DNA of 64,000 bases from Siccirubricoccus sp. G192. GTDB lineage: Bacteria; Pseudomonadota; Alphaproteobacteria; Acetobacterales; Acetobacteraceae. The stretch lies in assembly GCF_019084075.1 (NCBI RefSeq), contig NZ_JAHREN010000001.1, positions 3,197,501 through 3,261,500 on the forward strand. Direction: 5' to 3'. Position 1 is the stretch's first letter; each line of letters opens with the position of its first letter. The position numbers were made by a program, and so were the translations under genes. Under the pieces are notes generated by a model. That model did no database searches and had not been told where the DNA came from. It worked only from the letters and a program-made list of their open reading frames with translations. Positions 45,647 through 57,778 of the stretch are shown piece after piece.

Positions 45647-46798
45647 CTATCCTGGCAGCAGCACCATCACTGCCGCCTGGGCGGCGATGCCCTCTCCGCG
45701 GCCAGTGAAGCCCAGCCGCTCGGTCGTGGTGGCCTTCACCCCCACCAAGCCCGGCCTCACCCCCAGCAACTCCGCCAGGCGCGCCTGCATGGACGCGGCA
45801 TGCGGGCCGATGCGTGGCCGCTCGCAGAGCAGGGTCACATCCGCATTGGCCAGCACGCCGCCGCGCGCCGCGATCCGGCCGGCGGCATGGCGGAGGAATT
45901 GCGCGCTGTCGGCATCCTTCCAGCGCATCTCGCTGGGCGGGAAGTGGCGGCCGATATCGCCCTCCGCCAGCGCGCCATAGATCGCATCGCAGAGCGCATG
46001 GATGCCGACATCGGCGTCCGAATGCCCCTCCAGCCCGAATTCGCAGGGCACCGTCACGCCACACAGCACCATGGGGCGGCCGACGGCGATCCGGTGCACG
46101 TCGAAGCCGGTGCCCACGCGCGGCAGCAGCCGCGCCGCCAGCATGGCGGAAACACGGTCGAGATCCTCCGGGAAGGTGATCTTCACGTTCGTCTCCGAGC
46201 CCTCGACCAGCGCGACTGCCTCGCCCGCCGCTTCCAATAATTGCGCATCATCCGTCGCCTCGGCCGAGGCCGCGTGATGCGCCGCCAGCAGTATGGGGAA
46301 GCGAAAGGCCTGGGGCGTCTGGGCGCGGAACAGGCCGGTGCGTGGAACGGTTGCCAGGATATGTCCGGCCTCGCCGCGCTTCAGCGTATCCGCCACCGGC
46401 TGGGCAGGAATCGCGCCGGGCGCGTGCTCCAGCGCCGCCAGCAGCCGTGGGATGGTCCCGCGTGGCACCACCGGCCGGGCCGCGTCATGCACCAATACCA
46501 TTGCCGGCGGTGGCTTGCGTGCCGCCAGGGCCTCCAGCCCGGCGCGGACGCTGTCCTGGCGGGTGGCGCCGCCGGGAATAGGGGGCAGGGTGGGCAGGCC
46601 TTGCAGCAGGGCCGCCACTTCCGCCGCCTCGCCGGGGGGGCAGACCGGCTGGATCAGCGTCACGGCGCCATCGGCGAGCAGGGCCTCCGCCGCATGCCGC
46701 AACACGGGGCGGCCGAGCAGGGGCAGGTATTGTTTCGGAACCTCGGACCCGAAGCGGCTGCCTCGGCCCGCGGCCATCAGCAGGGCAACGGTTGTCAT
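45647..46798 (-). CDS. ispDF: Bifunctional IspDF (MEP cytidylyltransferase / MECDP synthase)
   Basis: 383 residues from ATG 46798. The N-terminal IspD domain has [35 protein letters not shown] and the ITFPEDLDR end. From about residue 225 an IspF domain follows: [22 protein letters not shown] (Asp/His metal site), [37 protein letters not shown] and [21 protein letters not shown]. It catalyses the third and fifth steps of the non-mevalonate isoprenoid pathway. The fusion is common in alphaproteobacteria. Confidence 0.97.
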   Translation of the reverse strand: MTTVALLMAAGRGSRFGSEVPKQYLPLLGRPVLRHAAEALLADGAVTLIQPVCPPGEAAEVAALLQGLPTLPPIPGGATRQDSVRAGLEALAARKPPPAMVLVHDAARPVVPRGTIPRLLAALEHAPGAIPAQPVADTLKRGEAGHILATVPRTGLFRAQTPQAFRFPILLAAHHAASAEATDDAQLLEAAGEAVALVEGSETNVKITFPEDLDRVSAMLAARLLPRVGTGFDVHRIAVGRPMVLCGVTVPCEFGLEGHSDADVGIHALCDAIYGALAEGDIGRHFPPSEMRWKDADSAQFLRHAAGRIAARGGVLANADVTLLCERPRIGPHAASMQARLAELLGVRPGLVGVKATTTERLGFTGRGEGIAAQAAVMVLLPG

Positions 46799-46876
46799 GG
46801 TGGCGGAACCTAGCCTCCGTTCCCGGTTTGCGACAGGGGGCTGCGCAGGCTGCTTCGCCACCATGGGTGTGGCGCG

Positions 46877-46905
46877 TTGCCGAATGGCATCACTTCGCCT
46901 ATTTT
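46877..46905 (+). promoter_or_regulatory. dusB-ntr promoter (TTGCCG-N17-TATTTT)
   Basis: TTGCCG at 46877-46882 and TATTTT at 46900-46905, spaced by exactly 17 bases, directly upstream of dusB. Transcription would start near 46912, only a few bases before ATG 46915, so the mRNA would be leaderless or nearly so. No Shine-Dalgarno sequence is seen before that ATG. Confidence 0.5.
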
Positions 46906-46914
46906 GCCCAAATC

Positions 46915-48024
46915 ATGAGCAGCCTCATACCCGAGCCCCAGGTCCAGACCACCCCGATGCCTGGATTGCAGCCGCTCGACCTTGGCGGCGTGCGGATCGG
47001 CATGCCGGTCTATCTGGCGCCGATGTCGGGCGTGACCGATCTGCCCTTCCGCCGTCTCGCCCGCCGCCTCGGCACCGGCATGGTGGTCAGCGAAATGATC
47101 GCCAGCCAGGCCATGGTGCGGGAGAACCGGCAGACCCTGAAGATGGCGGAGGTGGACGGCTTCGGTGCCCCCTCCGCGGTGCAGCTTGCCGGCTGCGATC
47201 CGGCGGTGATGGCGGAGGCGGCGCGGTTGGCGGTGGATCATGGCGCCGCCGTGGTGGATATCAATTTCGGTTGCCCGGTGAAGAAGGTGGCGCTCGGCCA
47301 GCAGGCCGGCAGCGCCCTGATGCGGGACGAGGTGGCCGCCGCCCGCATCCTGGAGGCAACCGCCCGCGCCGTTCCGGTCCCGGTGACGCTCAAGATGCGG
47401 ATGGGCTGGGACCATGCCAGCCTGAACGCGCCGCGCCTCGCCCGCATCGCCGAGGAAAGCGGTATCCGGCTGGTCACGGTGCATGGCCGGACGCGCCAGC
47501 AGTTCTACACCGGTACCGCCGACTGGGCTTTCGTCGCGCAGGTCAAGCAGGCGGTGGGCATCCCGGTGCTGGTCAATGGCGATATTCTGACGCCGCAGCA
47601 TGCGGCCGAGGCGCTCCGGCAATCCGGGGCCGATGGGGTGATGCTCGGCCGCGGCTGCTACGGCCGGCCCTGGTTCCCGCGCCAGGTGGCGGAGTATCTG
47701 GCCACCGGCATCCCACCGGCGGAACCCGCCCTGGCCGAGCAGCTCGCGGTGCTGCTGGAGCATTACCGGGACATGCTGGCGCATCATGGCACGCAGACCG
47801 GGGTGCGCCTCGCCCGCAAGCATGTCGCCTGGTATTCCAAGGGGCTGCCCGGCTCGGCCGAGTTCCGGGCGGGAGTGAACCAGGTGGATACGCCGCAGGC
47901 GGTCGAGGCGCTGATCCACGCCTATTACCAGCCCCTGCTGGACCGCGGCCTGGAGACGGTGCGGGCGGAGTTCCATGCCCGCGGCCTGGCGCATGGCGCG
48001 GATGCGGACCGGATGGCAGCATGA
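46915..48024 (+). CDS. dusB: tRNA-dihydrouridine synthase (DusB/NifR3)
   Basis: 369 residues. An FMN-dependent TIM barrel that reduces uridines in the tRNA D-loop. Motifs: [45 protein letters not shown] with the catalytic Cys, [37 protein letters not shown] and [13 protein letters not shown]. It is the head of dusB-ntrB-ntrC, an old alphaproteobacterial arrangement (nifR3-ntrBC). Its stop overlaps ntrB in ATGA. Confidence 0.96.
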   Translation: MSSLIPEPQVQTTPMPGLQPLDLGGVRIGMPVYLAPMSGVTDLPFRRLARRLGTGMVVSEMIASQAMVRENRQTLKMAEVDGFGAPSAVQLAGCDPAVMAEAARLAVDHGAAVVDINFGCPVKKVALGQQAGSALMRDEVAAARILEATARAVPVPVTLKMRMGWDHASLNAPRLARIAEESGIRLVTVHGRTRQQFYTGTADWAFVAQVKQAVGIPVLVNGDILTPQHAAEALRQSGADGVMLGRGCYGRPWFPRQVAEYLATGIPPAEPALAEQLAVLLEHYRDMLAHHGTQTGVRLARKHVAWYSKGLPGSAEFRAGVNQVDTPQAVEALIHAYYQPLLDRGLETVRAEFHARGLAHGADADRMAA

Positions 48025-49183
48025 GCGACGCCATCCTCGCCCCTCCGTGCAGCAGGAAGGCGGCATCATCGCGCGCTCTCAAGCCGCGGGCGCTGCTGCC
48101 CGACGCCGCCATGGTGCTTTCCGCCATGCCGGTGCCGGCGGTGGTGCTGGATACGGAGAACCGGTTCCGCTACGCCAATCCGGCCGCCGAGTTGTTCTTC
48201 CAGCTTTCCTTCGCCTCGCTGGCCGCCATGCGGCTCGGTGACCTGTTGCCGGAGGACAGCCGCCTCTTCAGCCTGCTGGCCCAGGTCCGGGCGCAGGACG
48301 CGCCGGTTTCCGATCATGACCTCACCCTGGAAAGCCCAAGGCTGCACCGGCGGGATGTCACGGCGCAGGGCGGGCCGCTGCCGGAGATGCCGGGCGGGGT
48401 GGTGCTGACGCTGCAGGACGGGTCCAAGGCGCAGATGCTGGACCGCCAGCTCAACTTCCTGGGTGCCGCGCGGGGCGCCTCCGCCATGGCGGAGATGCTG
48501 GCGCATGAGGTGAAGAACCCGCTTTCCGGCATCCGCGGGGCCGCCCAGTTGCTGGAGCAGAACGCCTCCGAGCCGGACCGGGAATTATGCGTGCTGATCC
48601 AGGACGAGGCCGATCGGATCCGCGACCTGGTGGACCGCATGGACATGTTCTCCGATCGGCCGGTGGAACTGGCGCCCGTGAATATCCACCAGGTGCTGGA
48701 CCATGTGCGGCGGGTGGCGCAGACCGGCTTCGCCGTACATCTGCGGATCGCCGAGGACTACGATCCCTCGCTGCCCCTGGTCTGGGGCAACCGCGACCAA
48801 TTGGTGCAGATCCTGCTGAACCTCGTGAAGAACGCCGCGGAAGCCGCCGATCCGGTGAATGGAGAGATCGTTCTGGCAACCGCCTTCCATCATGGGGTCC
48901 GCATCGCCGTCCCCGGCAGCCAGGAGCGGGTTCATCTGCCGCTCCAGATCAGCGTGCGCGACAATGGTCCCGGCATTCCTGAGCCGGTGCGGGAGACGCT
49001 GTTCGAGCCCTTCGTCACCACCAAGCGGGGCGGGCAGGGGCTCGGCCTCGCGCTGGTGGCGAAGCTGGTGGCCGACCAGGGCGGGTTGATCGAATGCGAC
49101 AGCCGCCCGGGCCGCACCGTGTTTCGCCTGTCGATGGCGATGCCGCCGGCCGGCAGCCCTGAAACCCGCCCCGGGCACTGGCC

Positions 49184-49187
<4 letters not shown>
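48021..49187 (+). CDS. ntrB: Nitrogen regulation sensor kinase NtrB (GlnL)
   Basis: 388 residues, no membrane segment. A PAS domain (about 30-140) precedes the histidine kinase region with phosphorylated His162 in [19 protein letters not shown]. An N box ([17 protein letters not shown]), G boxes ([26 protein letters not shown]) and [11 protein letters not shown] follow. It is a cytoplasmic kinase that responds to PII protein and phosphorylates NtrC when nitrogen is short. It overlaps both neighbours by four bases. Confidence 0.95.
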
Positions 49188-50622
<1,435 letters not shown>

Positions 50623-50623
<1 letters not shown>

Positions 50624-53008
50624 TGCGGCTGCTGCCCGCCCGCATCCGGTCGGGGAGGCCGCCCACGCAGGAGGCGCGCGGAATGCCGCGCCGGGTGGCG
50701 GATCTCCTGCTCGGCCGCGGCATGACGCTGGGGCTGTCGGTCGGCGCGCTGCTGCTCGGCATCGCCACCTTCGCGGTGCTGTCGGATGGCAGCCCCTTCG
50801 GCCCGACCAAGCCTGGTGCGGTGGTCGGTCTCGTCCTGGTGAATCTGGCGGTGCTGGTGCTGCTCGGCGCCTCGCTGGCGGGGCGGCTGGTGCGGGTCTG
50901 GGCGGAGCGGCGGCGCGGCAGCGCGGGCTCGCGCCTGCATGTGCGGCTGGTGCTGCTGTTCGGCGTGGTGGCCGTGGTACCGGCCATGCTGGTGGCCGCC
51001 TTCGCGGCGCTGTTCTTCAACCTCGGCATCGAGACCTGGTTCAGCGATCGGGTGCGCACGGCGCTCGAGGCCAGCCTGCAGGCCAGCCGCGGCTACCTGG
51101 AGGAGCACCGCAACACGATCCGCGGCGATGCGCTGGCGATGGCGGCGGACCTGTCGCGCGCGCGGGTGCTGCTGCCGGATAACGGCCTCGCCTTTGCCCG
51201 CGTCCTGGCGACCCATACGGCGCTGCGGAACCTCACGGAGGCGGTGGTCTTCGACCCGGTGACACAGCAGGTGATCGCCCATGCCGGCTACACCACCAGC
51301 TTCACCCTGGAGCCGCCCTCGGAAGAAGCGATCTCGACGGCGCGGCTCGGCGAAGTCGCGGTGCTGCCGGCGGAGGACCGGGTGCGGGCCGTGGTGGCGC
51401 TGGATTTTGGCCCAGGGGCGGACCAGGGCTGGATGCTGCTGATCGGCCGGCCGCTCGACAGCACCGTGCTGCTGCACCAGCAATCGGTCGAGAAGGCGGT
51501 CGCCGAATATGTGGAGCTGGACCGCAATCGTTCGGGCCTGCAGATCACCTTCGTCATGATCTTCGCGATCGCGGCGCTGCTGGTGCTGATGGCCGCGGTG
51601 CTGATCGGGCTGGTCCTAGCCAACCAATTGGCGCGGCCGATCGGCCGGCTGATCGTGGCGGCGGAACGGGTGCGTGGCGGCGACCTCTCGACCCGGGTCG
51701 AGGAGGGTGCGGCGGATGACGAGGTTGCCAGCCTGGCCCGCGCCTTCAACCGCATGACCAACCAGTTGGCGGCGCAGCGGAGCGAATTGCTTCAGGCCTA
51801 TCGGCAGATCGACGATCGCCGTCGCTTCACGGAAACGGTGCTGGCTGGCGTCTCGGCCGGTGTCGTGGGGCTGGAGACGGATGGGCGGATCAACCTGCCT
51901 AATCGGCGGGCGAGCGAATTGCTCGGCCTCGATCTCGATGCTGCCATCGGCCTGCCTCTGGCCGCGGTCATCCCGGGAATCCCAGCCGCTGCTGCGGGCC
52001 GTGCAGGCCGGCGGGGAGGGCACGCCAGAGCGGGACCGCACGGCCGAGATCCGCATCGGCCCGCCCTCCAACCGGCGCACCCTGCTGGCCAGTATCGGCG
52101 TGGGATTGCAGGGTGGCGCCGCGGATCGGGTGGTGGTGGGCTATGTGCTGACCTTCGACGATATCACCGAACTGCTCTCCGCCCAGCGCAAGGCCGCCTG
52201 GGCGGACGTGGCGCGGCGCATCGCGCATGAGATCAAGAACCCGTTGACCCCGATCCAGCTTTCCGCCGAGCGGCTGAAGCGCCGCTACCTGAAGGAGATC
52301 ACCTCGGACCCCGAGACCTTCACCGCCTGCACCGACACCATCGTCCGCCAGGTGGGCGATATCGGCCGCATGGTGGATGAGTTCTCCGCCTTCGCCCGGA
52401 TGCCGCAGCCGGTGATCCGCCCGGAGGATCTCGGCCAGGTGCTGCGGGAGGCACTGGTGCTCCAGCGCGATGCGCATCCCGAGATCGCCTATCGTGTCGA
52501 GCTTCCCGAGGCGGCGCCGGTGGTGCCCTGCGATCGCCGGTTGCTCGGCCAGGCCCTGACCAACCTGTTGCAGAATGCCGCCGATGCCATCGCCACTCGC
52601 CACCAGGGCGAGACCGTGGAGCCACCGGCCCGCGTCCCGGGCGAGACGCAGGGACACATCACCGTGCGCATCGAGCCCGGCGAGGAATGGGTGGCCATCG
52701 CGGTCGAGGATGACGGTATCGGCCTGCCGCAGGGGGATGAGCGGGATCGCCTGGCTGAGCCCTATGTCACCCACAAGGCCAAGGGCACCGGGCTCGGCCT
52801 TGCCATTGTGAAGAAGATCATGGAGGACCATGGCGGCAGGCTGGGACTTGAGGACCGGCCTGCGATGGAAGCGGCCGGAGGCGAGGGCGAGGGGAGCGGG
52901 GGTGCCCGTGCGGTCCTGACCCTGCCCTGGCGGCAGGCGCCGGAGCGGATCGCCGCCCCGGAACACGAACGTCAGGATGGCAGCATGAGGCGCGCGCATG
53001 GCGCATGA
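50623..53008 (+). pseudogene. ntrY: Nitrogen regulation sensor kinase NtrY, frameshifted
   Basis: About 794 residues if repaired. The N-terminal part carries several membrane helices (MTLGLSVGALLLGIATFAVL; VRLVLLFGVVAVVPAMLVAAFA), a periplasmic domain, another helix near residue 310 and a HAMP domain (LARPIGRLIVAAERVRGGDL), then a PAS domain. At 51975-51977 an extra G breaks the frame (VIP-E-SQPLL becomes VIPGIP). The second frame holds the kinase: [52 protein letters not shown]. NtrYX links nitrogen and redox or envelope signals in alphaproteobacteria. Confidence 0.93.
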
Positions 53009-54422
53009 GATCCTGATTGTCGATGACGAGCCGGACATCCGGGCCCTGATCGAGGGCATCCTTGCGGATGAGGGCTACGAGACACGACAGGCGCATAACA
53101 GCGACACCGCGCTGGCGGCCTTCCGGGCGCGGCGCCCCTCAATGGTGGTGCTGGACATCTGGCTGCAGAATTCCCGGCTGGACGGGCTCGGCATCCTGGA
53201 GGCGATGAACCGGGAGGAGCCGCAGGTCCCCTGCGTGATGATCTCCGGCCATGGCACCATCGAGACCGCGGTGCAGGCGATCCAGCATGGCGCCTATGAT
53301 TTCATCGAAAAGCCCTTCAAATCGGATCGGCTGCTGCTGGTGGTCTCCCGCGCCCTGGAAGCGGCGCGGCTCAGGCGCGAGAACAGCGAACTGCGGCTGC
53401 GGGCCGGGCCGGAGACGGAACTGGTCGGCACCTCCGGTGCCATCGCCCAGCTTCGCGCGGCCATCGAGAAGGTTGCACCCACCGGGTCGCGCGTGCTGGT
53501 GACCGGTCCGGCGGGTTCGGGCAAGGAGGTGGCGGCGCGCATGATCCATGCCCGCTCGCGCCGCGCCGACGGTCCCTTCGTGGCACTGAACTGCGCCACG
53601 CTGAACCCGGCCCGTTTCGAGGAGGAATTGTTCGGCATCGAGCCCGGCCCCGACCCGGTTGGCCAGCCGCGCCGCGCGGGTGTGCTGGAACGCGCCCATA
53701 ACGGCACGCTCCTGCTGGACGAGGTGGCCGACATGCCGCTCGAAACCCAGGGCAAGATCGTGCGCGCCCTGCAGGAACAAGGCTTCGAGCGGGTCGGCGG
53801 CGCCACGCGGGTGAAGGTGGACGTGCGGGTCATCGCCACCACCAACCGCGATCTCCAGGCGGAGATCGCCGCCGGGCGGTTCCGCGAGGATCTCTACTAC
53901 CGCCTGGCCGTGGTGCCGCTGAAGATTCCGGCACTGCGCGAGCGGCGGGAGGATGTGCCAGCCCTGGCGCGGCATTTCATGGCGCGGTCCGGCGAGACCT
54001 CGGGCATGCCTCCCCGCGAGATTGCCGAGGATGCGCTGGCGGCGCTGCAAGCCTATGACTGGCCTGGCAATGTGCGGCAGTTGCGGAACCTGATCGACTG
54101 GCTGCTCATCATGGCGCCGGGCGAGCCGCGGGACCCGATCCGCGCCGAGATGCTGCCGCCCGAGGTGGGCTCCGCCGCGCCGGCCATGCTGAAGCTGGAC
54201 CGATCGAGCGAGATCATGACCCTGCCGCTGCGCGAGGCCAGGGAGCTGTTCGAGAAGCAGTATCTGGAGGCGCAACTATTGCGCTTCGGCGGCAATATCA
54301 GCCGCACCGCGAATTTCGTGGGCATGGAGCGCAGCGCCCTGCACCGCAAGCTGAAATTCCTTGGCGTCCATGCCGAGGACCGGGCTGCCGTGCCGCCCGC
54401 CAATGCCAACGCCAATCTCTGA
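52998..54422 (+). CDS. ntrX: Nitrogen regulation response regulator NtrX
   Basis: 474 residues. Receiver with Asp53 ([17 protein letters not shown]), AAA+ domain with Walker A GPAGSGKE (170-177) and Walker [12 protein letters not shown], and a C-terminal Fis-type helix-turn-helix ([23 protein letters not shown]). The GAFTGA loop that contacts sigma54 is replaced by [14 protein letters not shown] (211-224), so it should not open sigma54 promoters, in line with NtrX of related bacteria. It overlaps ntrY by 11 bases. Confidence 0.95.
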   Translation: MAHEILIVDDEPDIRALIEGILADEGYETRQAHNSDTALAAFRARRPSMVVLDIWLQNSRLDGLGILEAMNREEPQVPCVMISGHGTIETAVQAIQHGAYDFIEKPFKSDRLLLVVSRALEAARLRRENSELRLRAGPETELVGTSGAIAQLRAAIEKVAPTGSRVLVTGPAGSGKEVAARMIHARSRRADGPFVALNCATLNPARFEEELFGIEPGPDPVGQPRRAGVLERAHNGTLLLDEVADMPLETQGKIVRALQEQGFERVGGATRVKVDVRVIATTNRDLQAEIAAGRFREDLYYRLAVVPLKIPALRERREDVPALARHFMARSGETSGMPPREIAEDALAALQAYDWPGNVRQLRNLIDWLLIMAPGEPRDPIRAEMLPPEVGSAAPAMLKLDRSSEIMTLPLREARELFEKQYLEAQLLRFGGNISRTANFVGMERSALHRKLKFLGVHAEDRAAVPPANANANL

Positions 54423-54444
54423 GCGCCTGTCCTTGGGGGGGAAC

Positions 54445-55317
54445 ATGTCTCGTATCGCCTATGTGAATGGCCGCTATGTCGATCAGCGGTTGGCGGAAGT
54501 GAACATCGAGGACCGCGGCTACCAGTTCGGCGACGGCATCTACGAAGTGGTGCATGTCCATGCCGGCCGCTTCATCGACGAGGACCGGCATCTTGACAGG
54601 CTCGACCGCTCGCTGCGGGAGATCCAGCTTGAGCAGCCGATGTCGCGGGCGGCGCTGCGGCATGTGATGCAGGAACTGCTCCGGCGGAACCGGGTGACCG
54701 AGGGGCTGGTCTATATGCAGGTGACGCGCGGCGTGGCGCGGCGCGACCATGCCTTCCCGACGAAACCCGTGCCGCCGGCCCTGGTGCTGACGGTCAAACG
54801 CATCCCGCCCTACCCGGTGGATGTGGAGAAATGGGCTGCCGGCGCCATCAGCCATCCCGATCTCCGCTGGGCCCGGCGCGACATCAAGAGCGTGAACCTG
54901 CTGCCCAATGTGCTGGCCCGCCAGGCGGCAAAGGCGCAGGGCGCGATCGAGGCGATCCTGTTCGAGGAGGCAACCGGCATCGTCACCGAGGGCGCCGCCA
55001 CCACCTTCTGGATCGTGGATGAGCAGGGAGTGCTGCGGACCCGCCACCTCGACCATGTCATCCTGCCCGGCTGCACCCGCAGCGCCCTGATCGCCGAATT
55101 GCAGCAGGCCGGCATCCCCTATGAGGAGCGCGCCTTCACGCTGGAGGAGGCGCGGCGGGCGAGGGAGGCCTTCATCACCTCCGCCACCTCCTTCGTGAAG
55201 CCGATCACCAGGCTGGATGGCAGGCCGGTGGGGGATGGCCAGGTCGGTCCGGTGGTGCGGCGGCTCTTCGACCTGTTTGCCCGGCACGTGAAGGGCGACC
55301 TCAGGAACGCCGCATGA
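54445..55317 (+). CDS. dat: D-amino-acid transaminase (class IV aminotransferase)
   Basis: 290 residues from ATG 54445, with a G-rich ribosome binding site. Fold type IV PLP enzyme: YVNGRYVDQRLAEVNIEDRGYQFGDGIYEVV, DRLDRSLREIQLE, and PLP-binding Lys148 in RDIKSVNLLPNVLA, then EAILFEEATGIVTEGAATTFWIV and ITSATSFVKPI. It interconverts D-amino acids and 2-oxo acids, supplying D-Glu or D-Ala. Branched-chain aminotransferase relatives are distinguished by the D-transaminase-like RDIKS and SATSF segments. It lies 22 bases after ntrX. Confidence 0.9.
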   Translation: MSRIAYVNGRYVDQRLAEVNIEDRGYQFGDGIYEVVHVHAGRFIDEDRHLDRLDRSLREIQLEQPMSRAALRHVMQELLRRNRVTEGLVYMQVTRGVARRDHAFPTKPVPPALVLTVKRIPPYPVDVEKWAAGAISHPDLRWARRDIKSVNLLPNVLARQAAKAQGAIEAILFEEATGIVTEGAATTFWIVDEQGVLRTRHLDHVILPGCTRSALIAELQQAGIPYEERAFTLEEARRAREAFITSATSFVKPITRLDGRPVGDGQVGPVVRRLFDLFARHVKGDLRNAA

Positions 55318-55998
55318 TGCCGGATCGATTGCCGCGCCCCAGTGCCATTCTGTGGGACTGGGACAATACGCTGGTCGATGGCTGGCTGGCGATCGCCGCC
55401 GGGCTAAACGCCGCCTTCGCCGCGCATGGCCTGCCGCAATGGACGCTGGAGGAGGTGAAGGGGAGGGTGCGCCACTCGCTCCGCGAAACCTTCCCGGAGA
55501 TGTTCGGCGCGGATTGGGAAGCCGCCCGCGACATCTTCTATACGGAGGTCCGGGCGCGGCACCTCTCCGTCCTGGCCCCCATGCCGGGCGCGGAGGCGGC
55601 GCTGCGGGCGGCGGCCGCGCTCGCTCCGCAGGGTGTGGTCAGCAACAAGCAGGGGCCGCTGCTGCGTGCCGAAGCGACGCAGCTTGGCTGGGACCGATTC
55701 TTCCGCGCCCAGGTCGGCGCCGGCGATGCCAGGGCCGACAAGCCGGACCCGGCGCCGCTGCTGATGGCGCTGCAAGCCTGTGGCATCGCAGCGGGGGCGG
55801 CGGTCTGGTATATCGGCGATACGGCGCTGGATATGCAGGCGGCGCGTGCCGCGGGATGCACGGCGGTGCTGCTTGGGGATGCCGGCCATGACGGTGGTGT
55901 AGCGAATGCGGCCCCCGATGCAGCCTTCCTGGATGGCCATGCGCTGGCTGCGCATCTGGCTTCACTTGCCAAGCCCCCCCCTCACTGTCGGATTGTGA
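55314..55998 (+). CDS. HAD-family hydrolase (phosphoglycolate phosphatase-like), probable frameshift at the end
   Basis: About 227 residues. HAD motif I is DWDNTLVDGW (nucleophile Asp), motif II VVSNKQG, motif III around ADKPDPAPLLMAL and motif IV WYIGDTALDMQAA. As read, the frame has no stop until 56228 and runs deep into hfq. With one C fewer in the C8 run 55974-55981 it stops at TGA 55996-55998 after LAKPPLTVGL, which is the more likely end. It acts on a small phosphate ester. Its start overlaps the transaminase stop by four bases. Confidence 0.82.
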
Positions 55999-56100
55999 GG
56001 CTCCAGCGGGAAAACCCGCTTCGGTGCGCCGCCCCATCTTGCCCAAGGGCCGATGTTGCCCAGGGCAGGGGCGGCCGCCAAGAACAAGAAGGACCGCGCC

Positions 56101-56421
56101 GTGGCCGCCGAGAAGTCCCAGAACGTGCAGGACGTGTTCCTGAACCACGTTCGCAAGAGCAAGACTCCCGTCACGATATTTCTCGTGAATGGCGTCAAGC
56201 TGCAGGGGATCATCACCTGGTTCGATAATTTCTCCGTGCTGCTGCGCCGGGACGGGCATACCCAGCTTGTCTACAAGCACGCCATCAGCACGGTGATGCC
56301 GGGGGCGCCGATCCAGCTCTTTGACGCCACCGCGGCAGCGCGGGAGGGTGCGGCAGCCGTGACCCGTGAAGGCACCACCCTGACCATGAGCCGCGAGGCC
56401 AACCCTGTCACTGGCGACTGA
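56101..56421 (+). CDS. hfq: RNA chaperone Hfq
   Basis: 106 residues from GTG 56101, preceded by AAGAAGGA; the sequence [62 protein letters not shown] is the Sm fold, with Sm1 and Sm2 (LVYKHAIS) intact. ATG 56053 is in frame but would add residues not typical of Hfq. The tail after residue 80 is Ala-rich and probably disordered. Hexameric Hfq matches small RNAs to mRNAs. Confidence 0.95.
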   Translation: MAAEKSQNVQDVFLNHVRKSKTPVTIFLVNGVKLQGIITWFDNFSVLLRRDGHTQLVYKHAISTVMPGAPIQLFDATAAAREGAAAVTREGTTLTMSREANPVTGD

Positions 56422-56569
56422 CCCCGAGCTGCCGCGGCCGGCGAATGACCGCGGCGACGGCACCGATCCGGGACCGATCCGGGCCGCGGTCATCCTTCCC
56501 TATGGAAGGCCGCACCGGCCCGCCGCCAGCCCGGCCGCCGAGGGCGCGCCGCGCGCAGCGGAGGCGCGG

Positions 56570-57778
56570 TTGGCGGAGGCAGTAGGCCTGGCCGCCAGCA
56601 TCGGCGTGACCATCGTTCATTCCGCCGTCTATCCGCTGCGCGAGCGGCGGCCGAGCACCCTGCTCGGCGAGGGCCAGGTGGAGATGGTGAAGCAGGCCAT
56701 CGCAGCCCAGCATGTCGCACTGACGGTCGTGGATGCGGCGCTGTCGCCGGTGCAGCAGCGCAACCTGGAACGGGCCTGGGACTGCAAGGTCATCGACCGC
56801 ACCGGCCTGATCCTGGAGATCTTCGGTGAGCGCGCCCGCACGCGGGAAGGCTCGCTGCAGGTCGAACTGGCGCATCTGGAATACCAGCGCACCCGCCTGG
56901 TGCGGTCCTGGACCCATCTGGAGCGGCAGCGCGGCGGCTTCGGCTTTCTTGGCGGTCCCGGCGAAAGCCAGATCGAGATCGACCGCCGACTGATTGGCGA
57001 GCGTATCGTCAAGCTGAAGCGGGAACTGGAGCAGGTGCGCCGCACCCGCGGCCTGCACCGCCGGGCGCGGGAGCGGGTGCCCTATCCGGTGATCGCCCTG
57101 GTCGGCTATACCAATGCCGGAAAATCGACGCTGTTCAACGCCTTGACCGGTGCCGGCGTGCATGCCCAGGACCAGCTTTTCGCCACGCTGGACCCCACGA
57201 TGCGGGCGATCCGCCTACCCTCCGGCCGTAATGCCATCCTGTCCGATACGGTGGGCTTCATTTCCGACCTGCCGACCCAGCTGGTGGAGGCCTTCCGCGC
57301 CACGCTGGAGGAGGTAGCCGCGGCCGACATCATCCTGCATGTCCGCGATGTGGCGCATCCGGACACCGCGGCGCAGCGTGCCGATGTGCAGCGGGTGCTG
57401 GCCGAGATGGCCAGCGGCCCCAATGCGGCCCTCGACGAAGGCTGGGAGAACCGGCTTGTGGAGGTGCTGAACAAGGCCGATCTCCTCGGTGGCATCGGCC
57501 AGGTGCCAGGTGCCGCCCCGGATGGTCCGCAGGCCGCCATCGCCGTCTCGGCATTGACCGGGGAGGGGCTGGACGGGCTGCGGGAAGCGCTGGACGCGCG
57601 GCTTTCGGCCGGGATGGAGACGCTGGATTATGTCCTTCCGGCCTCGGATGGCGCGCGGCTTGCCTGGCTCTACCGCCATGGTGAGGTGATCACGCGCGAG
57701 GATGATGAAGGCGTGGTCCGGGTGACAGTCCGCCTCTCGCCTTCCGACCGGGCGCGGTTCGAACAGCCCCAGACATAA
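56570..57778 (+). CDS. hflX: GTPase HflX
   Basis: 402 residues as given from TTG 56570. N-terminal HflX domain: STLLGEGQVEMVKQAI, DRTGLILEIFGERARTREG, GFLGGPGESQIEIDRRLI. G domain: Walker A GYTNAGKS, DTVGFISDLP, and NKAD. It splits stalled ribosomes and binds 50S subunits. The frame stays open upstream to 56390 with HflX-like residues (RAAVILPYGRP) but has no ATG, GTG or TTG before 56570. The true start is therefore uncertain: CTG 56411, overlapping hfq, or a lost base. Confidence 0.93.
   Translation: MAEAVGLAASIGVTIVHSAVYPLRERRPSTLLGEGQVEMVKQAIAAQHVALTVVDAALSPVQQRNLERAWDCKVIDRTGLILEIFGERARTREGSLQVELAHLEYQRTRLVRSWTHLERQRGGFGFLGGPGESQIEIDRRLIGERIVKLKRELEQVRRTRGLHRRARERVPYPVIALVGYTNAGKSTLFNALTGAGVHAQDQLFATLDPTMRAIRLPSGRNAILSDTVGFISDLPTQLVEAFRATLEEVAAADIILHVRDVAHPDTAAQRADVQRVLAEMASGPNAALDEGWENRLVEVLNKADLLGGIGQVPGAAPDGPQAAIAVSALTGEGLDGLREALDARLSAGMETLDYVLPASDGARLAWLYRHGEVITREDDEGVVRVTVRLSPSDRARFEQPQT

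Noticed and set aside
46293..48020. A long upstream extension of the ntrB frame
   Set aside because: The frame is open antisense to ispD and across dusB, but ntrB has a conventional ATG at 48021 in an ATGA overlap with dusB; the extension is a shadow.
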